Shown here: piece after piece, positions 27,301 to 40,300 of the stretch
Layout: each line of letters begins with the position of its first letter
How positions within the stretch are numbered: the first letter of the stretch is position 1
The notes under the pieces: generated by a model
Told to the model about the DNA's origin: nothing
The model's database searches: none
Seen by the model: the letters and a program-made list of their open reading frames with translations, nothing else
Source of the DNA: Antedon mediterranea
Lineage: Eukaryota > Echinodermata > Crinoidea > Comatulida > Antedonidae
DNA: 64,000 nucleotides
Assembly (NCBI RefSeq): GCF_964355755.1
Contig: NC_092671.1
Span: forward strand, 34,553,304-34,617,303
Reading direction: 5' to 3'
Program-made: the position numbers and the translations under genes

Positions 27301-30300
27301 TTTAAAACTATGCTTAGGCGTAAAGTAATTAAAACTATAACAATTATTATGTTACCAAGCACAGCACCAATCGAAAAAGTCAGATATCAGATATATTTTT
27401 TTAGCTGATTTTGTGTAATAATACAAACATTGCTAAAAAACTTATTACTTGGCTAAAATCTAAGATAAAAATAGGGGGCGCTATTCAAAAATCACTCATG
27501 CATACAATTCCAACCACTGTTTGCATTGAGTAGTTGATTATTAGAAAAAAAATATTTTATTTTAAAATAAATACATTTTTAATGCCCAATCAAAAATTTT
27601 ATAAATTGCTTGAACAGTAAACAAAAAGTAATTACTACTGTAAAAGCAGTAGAATATTTTGACATGATCTCTAACTGTAGATTTCCAACTCACCAGCAGC
27701 GACAGTGTATCTTGCCGGATGATACATTTTAACGGATGTCGGTCGGTTGATTCCTACCGAGATGGCAACTGGTGCTCCGCGACCAAGTTTGTCCAATTTC
27801 ATTATATTTCCTGAGGCTCCAACTTCACCAGTGACATAGTAAATGGATGATTCAAACACATCCAATTGGAATGGGTTCCGCAGATCTGAAATATAACAAG
27901 AATCATTTTATCAACTATACTATAAAAGTTCTACATGCAACCTCTTAAAATAATTCTATGACTATATTTGGAAATATACTATGGCTATTAACCAATCAGA
28001 TATTGAGAATTTAATCATGTGATATATAACCCCAATTAGACACATATACTTATTATCAGCAGATGTTTAATTTTCTGTTGCTACCTTACCATCATATAAT
28101 TCTACGACCATTTATGGAAAAATAATAAAGCTCTAAACCAATCAGATAGCATAGATTCTTATATATTTTATAAGACCAGTTAAGATCGGATAAAATGGTT
28201 TAAATAGAAATTGTAGTTTTGTTTTCATTTATTTATTATTAGTTTATGTATAATTTTGTTCTTTTTCGTATTCGTATTTAATGTTATATCTTGGGGTGGG
28301 TCAAACTTAAAGTCTTTCTTGCTTACATGACCCTGAACACCCCCCCCCCCCCACCCCACCACCCGCACATGATTACATTGCATTCATTATCTTGTATGTT
28401 ATTATATTACATAGCCTATGTAAATACGCTAACGTGATTGGTTGAAACTGCATCACATGACTACCGCTGCGAGGATCGTAAATCGTATATATCCTCGAGA
28501 ACGATGATATTGACTGTGTAATTTTCGCGTAATTATCGTGTCCCCTGTCATTAAACATATAGATTCTCGAGTACGATGATATTGACTGTGTAATTTTCGT
28601 GTGCCAACACTCGCGTTGCCGATAAATAAACAAAAGTCATCAACTCGATCTTGAACTCGGGTGGAATTGTCACTCCATCGCAAGACAACGCTTCAACCGT
28701 TGCGCCACGGAAGTTGCTTGAAGAAATTAATCTTCTAAACTATTTAAACTATGCATACATAGTGCCCTCATTTGTTATAAGTCCACCCTAAATGTGATGA
28801 AACACCGTTTGTGATTGGTCAATACTCACGGTAGTAACCTAGTAAGTAGTACGCGCTGAACATCCGGTGATTCGGCTCCTCGAAGATCGAGAAGAAGACG
28901 AATTGTTTATTCGGCCTACCTGATTATAATATTATTATTTTTAATAGGCTTATTGATGGAAATTCTTCTGTTAATTTAAACGACCTAGGCCTAAGTGAAT
29001 ATTTTATTGCCAAGGAATCATTAATTAGTAATTATCTGTATATTATTCTTCGCAAGGTAAGGTGTCTAGGCAGGCTTGTTTAAATACAATACAAATACTA
29101 TAGGAGGCCTAGCCTAGCTTCACCCAACCCAGCAGACTTGTTCTTGGCTATATAATATAACAGATATTGCCTTTTATATCGGTTAAATATAAGATTTGAC
29201 ATCCCCTCGGGAATGATATTAAGTTCTCGGGGAATATATATTTCCCTCAGCTGGCGCTTCGGGAAATATATATTCCCTCGAACTTAATATCATTCCCTCG
29301 GGGATGTCAAATCTTATATTTAACCTCTAAGCAGTCAATATCTGTATAATATTGTGGAAATAAAATTGAAATTGACTTACTACTGCCAGATGCCAAAAGC
29401 ATTCTGTTACTGCCATCATATGCCATGGATTCAATAGTGTTCTCCTTGATATCACACCAATATACAGTACCATCATTAGCAAAATCAATAGCCAATCCCG
29501 TTGGCTCAACAATACGGATATTTTCAACTTGCATTCTGTTGCTTCCATCCATCCAGGACCCTTCTATTTTTGGAGATGCTGGTGAATAATCGGTCCAATA
29601 CATCAGTCTGAAAAAATATATGAAAAGCAATTGAAGAAGTGAATACTATAAATTACTGAAAGAATCTAAGCTTTATTTGAGGCTTCATTTCATTTCTTTT
29701 GTCAGAAATTAATCACTGTCAAGCGGAATAGAAAATGAAAAAAGAAACAGTGGTGAGGGACAACCCTAGCATTAGGTCAGTTTTAAACCCTGGACTTTGG
29801 AGTGGTAACCGTACTAACAACCAAGTTACAGCTCCAAAAATGTATTTGAATCGCCAAACGTCCATATATGTAGTTACTGTATGTATGCATGATATTGCTA
29901 CTATTCTTACCGTCTGTCAGGGTTAACCACGATGTCACCAGGAAGACCAAGCCCAGTGTTGATAATCGATTTGACATAGCGTCCATCGACCTTTGACATC
30001 ATGATTCTAGGTTCAGATCCAGCATCCCGTCTCACTCTTGGTGCACCTCCGTTTATGCCTTGGTCGGTCCAAAAGATATTCCTAAAATGATGTCATTAGA
30101 TTAAACATTTGAATTTTTCTGTAAACTAATTGTGTACACTATCAAAGTTTATGTGACAAAAAAATGTGATGTGCCCATATATGGACATGGTGATGTTATA
30201 TCACTACCATATTTGGGCATATCACTGCCATATTTGGGCATATCACTGCCATATTTGGGCATACTGTATCACTAGTTTGATAGTAGACAGAGCAGTGATT

Positions 30301-33300
30301 GCCCATGCAACGATGCAACATAACTACTTACTGCCCAATCCAGTCAACAGCAATTGAATAGGGATTCTGTAAATTATCAATTTCAAGATTTTCTGGAGTA
30401 ATTATCGAGTTGTCGTAATTACGCCCTCTATTGATTGTTTGATAACCGGCATCTATCCAATAAGTAATATCTACAATATAATCGGTAAAAATAAGTTTAT
30501 TTCAGATATCAAATTAATATAGAGACTCACTTACTTTTACAAGAAAATGTAATTACCCAATAAACAAACATATAAAGTAAATCTGAGATATAATAGGTGA
30601 ATAAAGTATTTTAGTTGGCTAGTTATGAATTAAAAACGCATTAAATAAAAAAAGATTCTTCATAACCAAACTTGTCCAAGAATCTATATTTGCAATAGTT
30701 GAATGTAAAAACCTTAGTATATAATAGTATCTCATTTTTCCAGTATAAAACATTATAATATAAGCCATACATATACTATAGGAAATGTAAAGAACGTTAT
30801 GCTTGGGAAGCAGCCCTCCCAACATACACCTACACGTAGTAAACTACCGTGCTAATGTTAGCACACAAAAACGGCCAATAACCTTGCGACTATAACGGTA
30901 TTAAGCAGTGTTGTTTACTCCCTACCATGTTTCCAATACATAAAGGATGAATAAAAAGTTATTTTTTTAAATCATACCCCTTGTACTACAGTAGAAACTG
31001 ATGAGGGACTCTATTCAGGCTGGTCACACCCATATTAAGTGAACAAGACATCATTACTTACTTGTTGTGGTATCATAATCCACTGATTGCAGTTTGGCTT
31101 GGTAACCAATCAGCTGAAAGTATTCATTTTTTTCTGGGTCAAATTGTCTAATTGTGTTTCCATCGCCGTAAACAATCTGTGGTCTTCCACCTAAAATTAT
31201 ATATATATATATATGAATTTTTTAATTACAATATCAGACTTACTTTACTAATTAACCTTAAAAAGATAATAAATTGATGGTATATACATACTGTATTTCA
31301 AATGACTATACAACATTGTCGTTTACAGAAACAAATAAATAAATAGACACAATGATTTATGTAGTCAACCAAAATTAGCACCCTGGGAATTACTTCCGAA
31401 AGAGAAACTTGTCACAAAATAAGTCCAAATTTTTGATTTGGACATTAGAGTCGAGGGTTGGTGATGAGCATAGGTAGAAAGAGGAACATTTTTTTAATAT
31501 ATTCTTTATATTAAATCATTCTTTATATTTCTTTATTATCTACTCAGTAACAAAATATTTTTTGTATAAGGCCTATAAATAATATACCACTAAATAAAGT
31601 AAAACATTTCCGATTTAATTCTTTGTTAAAACTGTCACTGTCGTCATAGTCGATTGAAATACTAAAGTACATGTAACGACCACTACAACGTTTATATTAT
31701 TGGTAATTATTAATTAATACAAACATTGAGACGCAACTGTCAGTAATAAGGTATTGTATTATTATGTGTTTATAATCTAAAAGTAGGGGCTACCCACACT
31801 CACACTAATAAATGTTATTCGTATATCTATTGTTTGTTATTTTTTGTTATATGTGAGACGAAATAAATGAAATGAAATCTAACAGTACCAACACACGCGA
31901 TCAAAAGTGGTTAATACCTATTTACAGTATTGTATAGCATTACAATACTATTTATGTTTATTCTCCAAGGGACCATAAATTTACCTGTGTTAAACCATGG
32001 AGGTATGCAAGCATGGTTTAAAACCAAATAATTTGGAATGTTCTATTCATCGAAAATCAATTCCTTTTTATATACGTATTAAATCTATCAAAATAGTATT
32101 TTTTAAAGAAAATCGGCCTGTCTTCAACATTATGATGCTGTACTCAAGCTGTCCAATCGGTTTTCAGCCATTAAAAACAATTATCGTAGGAGGAGATAGG
32201 AAAATGCAAAGCATCCTCGTATTATTGTATGCGGGTATTTTTCAAGATGGACATGCATTAGACAGTGTATACCACGATCGGAAAACACCCCTATTTGGGG
32301 CAAATCGTTGAACCTAAATTTGTTTTAATTGTCAATAACTAATTATCTAACTCAATTTAATTAGTAAACAGGGTTACATCAGGTGGTTAAAATCAGTACC
32401 GAAAGTATGAACCAACTTTATATACCATCGAGTAAACATTCTAGAAATAACGCATGATTTACCGAATTTTGGCCTTACGTAAATTTATATATAGATAACA
32501 TTTGTAAATGTTCTTATTTATTGTGAACTACACAAGAAACCTGTTTCAGGTCAATATGGAAATTGTGAGCGCAAACCTCGTCAACATTTTCTTTTTGTTT
32601 AACAGGCTTTACACAACTTGTATATACTATATTATTTGATTTGAATTAATTTGGGAAAATTACTATAACAAATACATACAAAGTGATAGCATTAATTCTA
32701 CTGACATTACACAGAAATACATTGATAAAAGATGTTTCAGGAAATAGTCCAAAAAGCTTAGTATAAATCGTTTCAACTTACCATTTGCTTTACAGTCCGG
32801 TTGATTTTTATCTTTATCCGTTTTTCCAGAGTTGGTATAGCCGGGAGCACATGAACAGGTGTAATTTCCTTTTGTGTTGGTGCATTTTTGAAAACATGGA
32901 TTATCAAGACATTCATTATAATCTATAAAAAGAAAAGGAGACTGCATTAATGTTGACATTGATATGACAACAGTCGCGCATCACTGAACCCTAGTCAAAA
33001 TTACCCTACGGATTGACTAGATAGACTAATATAAAGTCATGCATCGTTACACAATGCCTTACAGCTCTTAATATAGGGTTACAGGAAATGAATGATCAAT
33101 CACATTAATTCACTCCCTGTACGCCCTATTTACCCTGAATTGAAAGCACTACAGCTACTCTATCTAAAACCTCCCTAGGTGATTATCAATCAGATTTGAC
33201 TACAATCACATTCCAATTTCACATTTTACTTGGAGACAATCAATCAAAAAAGGATCGATATTATAAAATAATCATACTCTTAAAATTAGGTTAATAGGCC

Positions 33301-34366
33301 ATTTCTTTTTATTATAGTCAAAATACTAATAATACAGATCGGGGAAGGACCTAGAATAGAGCACTAATATATAATATTAATAGTCAGTCAAAAATTAATA
33401 TCAAAAAGTAGTTTTTTTTTTCCTAGATCTGCTCCTGAAGATTAAGGTGAGGTTGTGTATCAGTTATGGTATCAAAGAGTTTCACTGCCTCATCTTTCAG
33501 ATAGAAGGTAAAGTCATTGGTCATGTGTACACTGCACATGTGCACAATAAAGAATTTGTTACACTATTTATTTGAAAAGAGAGATTGTGTGCTAATGAGG
33601 AGTGTGCTAATGAGGAGTGTGTACCACAGGGTGCTTTGGTTAACAGTCTTGTACTGAAGAGGTTATCACAAAGAATAAAGAAATTGTTTAAGTAAAGATG
33701 TATTGACCCCCCAAAAACATGAAAAATGAAGATTGATAAAAAGACTTGGAGTAGGCCATTTCACAATTTAAAAAAAACTAAATAAATGGTTAAATTCAAC
33801 TTCCAGTCAATTTAAAAATTGTTTGCTTTAAATTATAGTTTTTTTCAGGTAAATAATTTTTTGTTGATCCAATTTTTGGTCAAAGTGAATAAACTATTAT
33901 GTAACATTAATGGCATATTCAACAAAAACATTAAACAAAATTATTTTTTCAAGAGGACAATATCATTCATTAATAATAAATATTCTTACCTTCGCATGAT
34001 TTTCCATCAGTTTGAGATACAATGTAACCATCATTGCAAGTGCAAGCATAGCCTCGATCTAGATCAACACACACTTGTTCACATTTAGCATTACCATCTG
34101 AATCACAATTACCATTTGCTAAATACAAATAATATTGTATATTATAACACCTAAATAAAGTGGAGCTGTAGCTTGGTGGTTTACGTGCTTGCCTTCCAAT
34201 CCCCAGGTCCCGGGTTCAATCCTGACCTAGTGCAGGGTTGTAACTCATGACTCTTTCAACTCCACTCCCTAAGCCTCAAATGAGACTTAGTTTATAAGCA
34301 CGATAAATTATTAAATAGTTTATCCATCCTGTAATTGGCGAGTTACTCGCTGTTGAATGAGTATGA

Positions 34367-34399
<33 letters not shown>

Positions 34400-37300
34400 C
34401 CTGTCATTTGATTGGACAAGGGTGGGTCACATGGCGTGCAATAGTACCCACTATTGAAACCTTTTTGTGTACAAAAAAAAAACCTTTTGCGGATAAAAAA
34501 AAATCTAGTGTATAAATTACTGTGAAATACAGAAACCTGTTGCCTTGCCTGTTTTTTTTTGGAAACACCAATATGCAGAAGCAGATTTTTGTGTACGATT
34601 TGAAATATAACCTTTCATCATTCACCTCATGCCATTATTTGTACTATTACACTCATAAACATTATTTGTATAATACTGTATATTATATATTATATTTTAT
34701 AAATAAACTTTGAACAAGCACTAAGAATGAATGTATGTGAAATTTGCTTTCTGTACACTACATATCATAACATATTACACATATTTAAAAAAAACTAATA
34801 AATATATTTGTTTTTACTAATAAAAATATATAAATAAAAAATAAAATAAAAATTGAGATAACTGGAGTTAGAACATATTTTTTATAAATTTTTAATAAAA
34901 ACAATAATGCTAACACTACCAATATAAAAAATGTTCATATTCATCCCCATTTTTATTGTAATAGTAGAATGAGTTTAACCAAAATAAATAATATTGATAG
35001 AGGGCTCTATATAAATTAAAATCTATATAATAATTTATTGTTACCATCTAAATAAACAAACAGGACATTTCTTGGAAAATAATTTAAAAGTAGAGACAAA
35101 TAGTAAACAGGATTAACAAAAATAAAACTTAATTACAACCAACCATATAAAAACTAGATTTACAAGTATACATTACAACCATCTATGACCAACTACACAA
35201 AAACCATATTAGATGTGTTCACACATGTTAAACATGCATAGAATGAAGTTAAGCTGATCCAAATCTTATTCAAGTGCTTGTGTGATCAGTTAACTCTCTA
35301 TTTTTAAGAATGTTAACTCCGATAGGTTTCAGAATGTAACATTAAAAATAGAAATAACTTCACACCAGATGACAACAGGAGAATATTAAATGTAATTTTG
35401 GGGTTTGAATTTGAAAGCAGAACAGTGATAGAACTCTGATAGACATAGCTTAAGCTGGTTTAAGTTACCCTACAACAGACTTACCACATCCTTGCTCATC
35501 AGACATGTCTGGACAGTTGATTACACCATTACATACTTGAGTCAGTGGAATACAATCTTTATTTGCACATTTAAACTCACTTTCTGTGCAAATTGCTACG
35601 GGACCTACAAAAAATTCAAGGTTTGTATATATTTTTTTTAAACAATCGCCTACATCACATTCAAATTGTGTTTATGCTCAAAAGGAAGAGAGAGTCACCC
35701 AAACCAACTGAAGTCTTTCAAGGTGTGTTTCAAAATGCAATAGTAAATCTTCTCCTCCTAATGTGGTGTGGTGGTTAAAAAAACACATTCCCATCATATA
35801 TTCACAGGATTTTGTTTAGGCACACTCTTATGAGTCTAATTTTTTTGGTCTCAGCAATTTTTTGGGGTCTAGGCTTTGTATTTTGTAATTTGTACATACC
35901 AAATGGTATTCTACAGGACTCATTTACATTGATCCTTAATAATCCTGCATCCATACAGATCACAGAATAAACAAATTTATATTAGAATATCTCTCTAAAA
36001 TCCCAACTTACTACATATATCATGGTCATTTTCATCACTACTATTGGGGCAATCTACAATTCCATCACATTGCTTTCTTTTTGATAGACATGCTGAACTG
36101 GATCCATCACATCTGAAAGATTCATCTTCATTGCAGTCAACATTTACTAAAAATAAAAGAATAATAAGAAATTATGGATATCAAAATGTAGAAGCAAAAC
36201 TTTCTATTACAGCTTGATAGTTAAAGACCCCTTCCCTGCAATTTTGGACGTTTTTTGGAAAATAATACATATATATCACTTTAAAAACATTAAACCATGT
36301 CATTCCTTGTCTTAAATGTACGTTTTATGGTAAATTATGATAAAAAGTGAGAAACAATGCACTACCTAAGTAGCTCGCGGCGATCGACCTCTCGTGGACG
36401 GTCTTAGGCCTAGCCTAGCTAGGCTTAGTTTTGTAGGCCTAGCTGGTAAACATCGATAACGTACGAACATCGTACGCTAGCTATATACCTAGCCTGACGT
36501 TGTATAGTTGCTGCATTAATTGTCTTTCTATTTTTGCCAGACTCCGTTGATACAAATTGGGGAAAACCCGGTATTTTCGCTGAAAAGTTAGGAGTCTTCC
36601 ATTTGTTTTGGCTTCACGATCGATCGAAAAGTGGGCGAATTACAGGTGAAAAACAAAAATATCAATCCGCGCGCAATGCATTTTGGGATTTATAGCGGGC
36701 CGCTATAATTATTAGAATCGATTTATTTTTCACATTTTTAACCGTTTAAAGACGAAAAAAGTTATCGCAATAGGACCATATAGTATTATTTTTACATTAA
36801 ATATAGTTTGTGATCTTAAATTAGATCTAAAAAACGTAGGGAATGGGGCTTTAATAGGGTTAATCTTAGATCTTAATACACGAGCTCCTTTTTCTGAAAT
36901 ATCCTTATCAAACTAGAAACTGCAGAAGTGATGGTACAAGCCTAACAAGTCTATACAAATCCTGCTACGAGTTTGATTGACTTATTGATCAAAAGCAGCT
37001 CATGATAGGGGAGACTGCCTACAACCCATTGATCAAGAGCAGCTCATGATAGGGGAGGCTGCTTACAATCCATTGATCAAGAGCAGCTCATGATAGGGAA
37101 GACTGCTTACAATCCATTGATCAAAAGCAGCTCATGATAGGGGAGACTGCTTACAACCCATTGCTCAAGAGCAGCTCATGATAGGGAAGACTGCTTACAA
37201 TCCATTGATCAAAAGCAGCTCATGATAGGGGAGACTGCTTACAATCCATTGATCAAGAGCAGCTCATGATAGGGAAGACTGTTAAAACCAACTGATCAAG

Positions 37301-40300
37301 AGCATCTCATGATAGGGAGACCCCCTTACAACCCATTGATCAAGAGCAGCTCATGATAGAGACATGTGTGTAAACTTACAGCAGGCCTCACTGGATTCAT
37401 CACTGCCATCTGTACAGTCGTCCTCTCCATCACAAACCCATTCACTAAAAGTACAGAGCTTATTGGCACAGGTGAATTCTGTTGTCAGACAATAATGGCC
37501 ACCTGGATACCGTGTTGCTATCATAAACAAAAATTACAATTTGTTAATATATAAAGATTATATTTTCTAATTTTAATACAAAATAAACACAAATTATAGA
37601 TAATTCTAAAGAAAAATATAATAATTGTACTTACAAGAATGTAAATGAAGCAGTTATAAATAAAGATTCAAAATGTTTATATAATTAAATGATGTATGTA
37701 AAGAGTGAAACAGGGTTGAAAAATTAACTTAAATTTATTTTTAAACCTATGTTTGATATCTAAAAAAACGAAAGGTAAATTCAACAATTTTGTAACAAAC
37801 CAAAAAATATGGTGTCAACTTTGACATAAAACGACAAAACTTTTTTATATAGCTACAGTTGCTATGTAATGGTGGTTACCTTGCTTATTAATTCAAGTGT
37901 CCTGAGTTAAAATGTTGCCTTTTTATGGCCCAACGGTTGTATTGGCCCTTATATAGTGTAATGTATTTGCCATTATATTTATGTTTAAAGATTTTTATAA
38001 CTTACGACAATTTATTTCATCAGATATGTCTTGACAGTCAGGATCTCCATCGCACTGATAGTCTTTTGAAATACAATGTCCACTAGTACACTGAAACTGG
38101 TCAAAATTGCATGACCGATCAACTGTAGATAGAACAAACATTAACATTAGTATTATTATGATAACCACTGTCAAGAAAAATATGGATTTTTTTTGTACAT
38201 TTGTCAGTTCGGTATACATTTTTTTAAATTTAATATTTATTTATACTGGGTGACCTCTTCCGTCTTTGACTGGTCTCCCAGAGAGCCTAGTTATGATCAG
38301 TGACTGTGAGTGACTGTGTGTGTACTAGCACACCAGGGTAACTTTTTACTCATCTCTAAAGATGTACTAGATTCCTTAAAGTGCACATGAGATAGATGTG
38401 TACACTGGACCTACGGTTTATAATCCTTATCCGAGAAGATTTGTTCTACCACCACCATGGAACGAGTGAGCCTCGAATCCTACGTAATTACGGTCCGACT
38501 GTCTAAACTGCTTGGCCACTCACTCGAGCAAAAAACATTCCACATCAATTTGCTTCACCATAGTTTTTGTAACTCTTCTACAGATCTTGATATATACACA
38601 CTTCTTTTTGTTCTGGAATATCGTAATTACTTCGTAATTACGGTTCCACTGTCTTAACCGCTCGGCCACTCACTCGCTCTATTATTATGATATATGATTA
38701 TCAATACTTACGACAAGCGTATTCATCTGAATTGTCGCCACAATCATCTTCATGATCACAGACCCATTTACTTGGAATGCATGTGCTCGTGCCAACACAT
38801 GTAAATTCACTTTCAGAACATTCGCGAGGCGCTAAATAAAACAAATATTAATAATTTAGTATTTAACCTGGAAAACAAGGTAATTCCCAAATGATTTTAA
38901 AAATCATAGGATAGAGTTCTAACAAGTTTGAATCAAAGAGAGAAACATGAGCTCATTTGTCCCTTTGTGATGAGCTAGCAACATCAACGAGACAATTAAG
39001 TTAATAACCAAATTCAAATGTTAAAGGTAAATGCAATCCAATTCAATTATTTTCCCTAAAGACATATAATACAAAATACACATTTAATACAAAAATGTTG
39101 GAAAAATCGGTCAGTCTGCCGGATTGTAGAAAAGTGATCAAATCACTATGTATGTATATGTATGTACTCTCCTTCTGAAGCAGAACAATTTAAAAAACAA
39201 TTTAATAATTTTAAAAAGGGGGCAGGGAATTACAAAAAAAACATAAAACCTGTGACTTGGAAAGGTAATGCAACAGGGGAATGAAATAAAAATAGAGTGG
39301 AAAGCTAATTTATTATTTCTACGAGAAACTGGACTACTTACCACAACCAACTTCATCTTCACCATTGTCACAGTCCTCCTCGCCATCACACTGCCAGCGT
39401 AGAGGTATACAAGAGGAATCACTACATTGGAACTCGCCTACACCATCACACTGTTGGTTACCTAATTTAAAATAAACAGTAATCAAACGTAAGTACAGTA
39501 AATTGATAAATGTACAGTATACTATATAGAAACACCAAATTGGCGTTCAGTTTAATTTTCAGATTTAAATCATCCCACAACGTGGCTCAACACCATCATA
39601 TGTTTAAAGGTGTGGACAGTTAAAGTTTTGAAATTAGATTAATGTAGAGACGCATATGGACTAGCAAAATGGCACATTATGTGAAGTATATAGCTAACTG
39701 AAGCAATAAGAAGAAGACTGATATTTGCAGGACACTATCTTCATTAATAAAGAAGAAATTATTTTAGATGTTCAGCTGTGGCAGCCAAAACATGGGCTTG
39801 CAAAACAAGAAAGGCCAGCACTCACATACATGTATGTAATAGAGACGGATACTGGTATGCAGAGAGATGAACTGGCTGTCACAATGGCAGATAGGAAATT
39901 ATGGAGGAATTTTGTAATATGTGTTTGGGTATGTTCTGGACTAAAGTAAGTAAATATAGCTACAGTAACTAGCCTAGCAAAGCTAGCAAGAATAACAAAC
40001 TAAACCTGGAGTGTTTCAGCGCCTGTCTGACTAGCATTATTTTTTTCCTATGAGGTTAAGGCAGAAATCATGAATTACCTAATGCATTATTTTCTGTGAT
40101 AAAGAATTGCAAGATAGCTGATCTACTTCCTAAATATACTAAACCTAAACCTCTAAATAACCTTGATTATCGAATAAAAATGTGTTAAGGTTAGGTTGTT
40201 GACTTACTACAATAATCTGGGTTTTCATCACTGTTATCTCTGCAGTTGTCATAACCATTGCAGAAAGCATATGAAGGTATGCATCGGTAGTTAGTGGTAC

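Noticed and set aside
30166-30357. Plus-strand frame with repeated CHIWAY words
   Set aside because: Translation of the internal repeats of the MITE at 30131-30294.
31997-32311. 104-residue plus-strand frame in the W29-W30 intron
   Set aside because: No recognisable motif and no codon signal, and it lies antisense in a long intron.
34159-34240. A functional tRNA gene
   Set aside because: It has A- and B-box words but no closing acceptor stem, and continues into a body with a long A tail; it is a SINE.
36985-37361. Regular direct repeats that might suggest a CRISPR array
   Set aside because: The 44-bp units are contiguous with no unique spacers, and the window is an animal gene intron.
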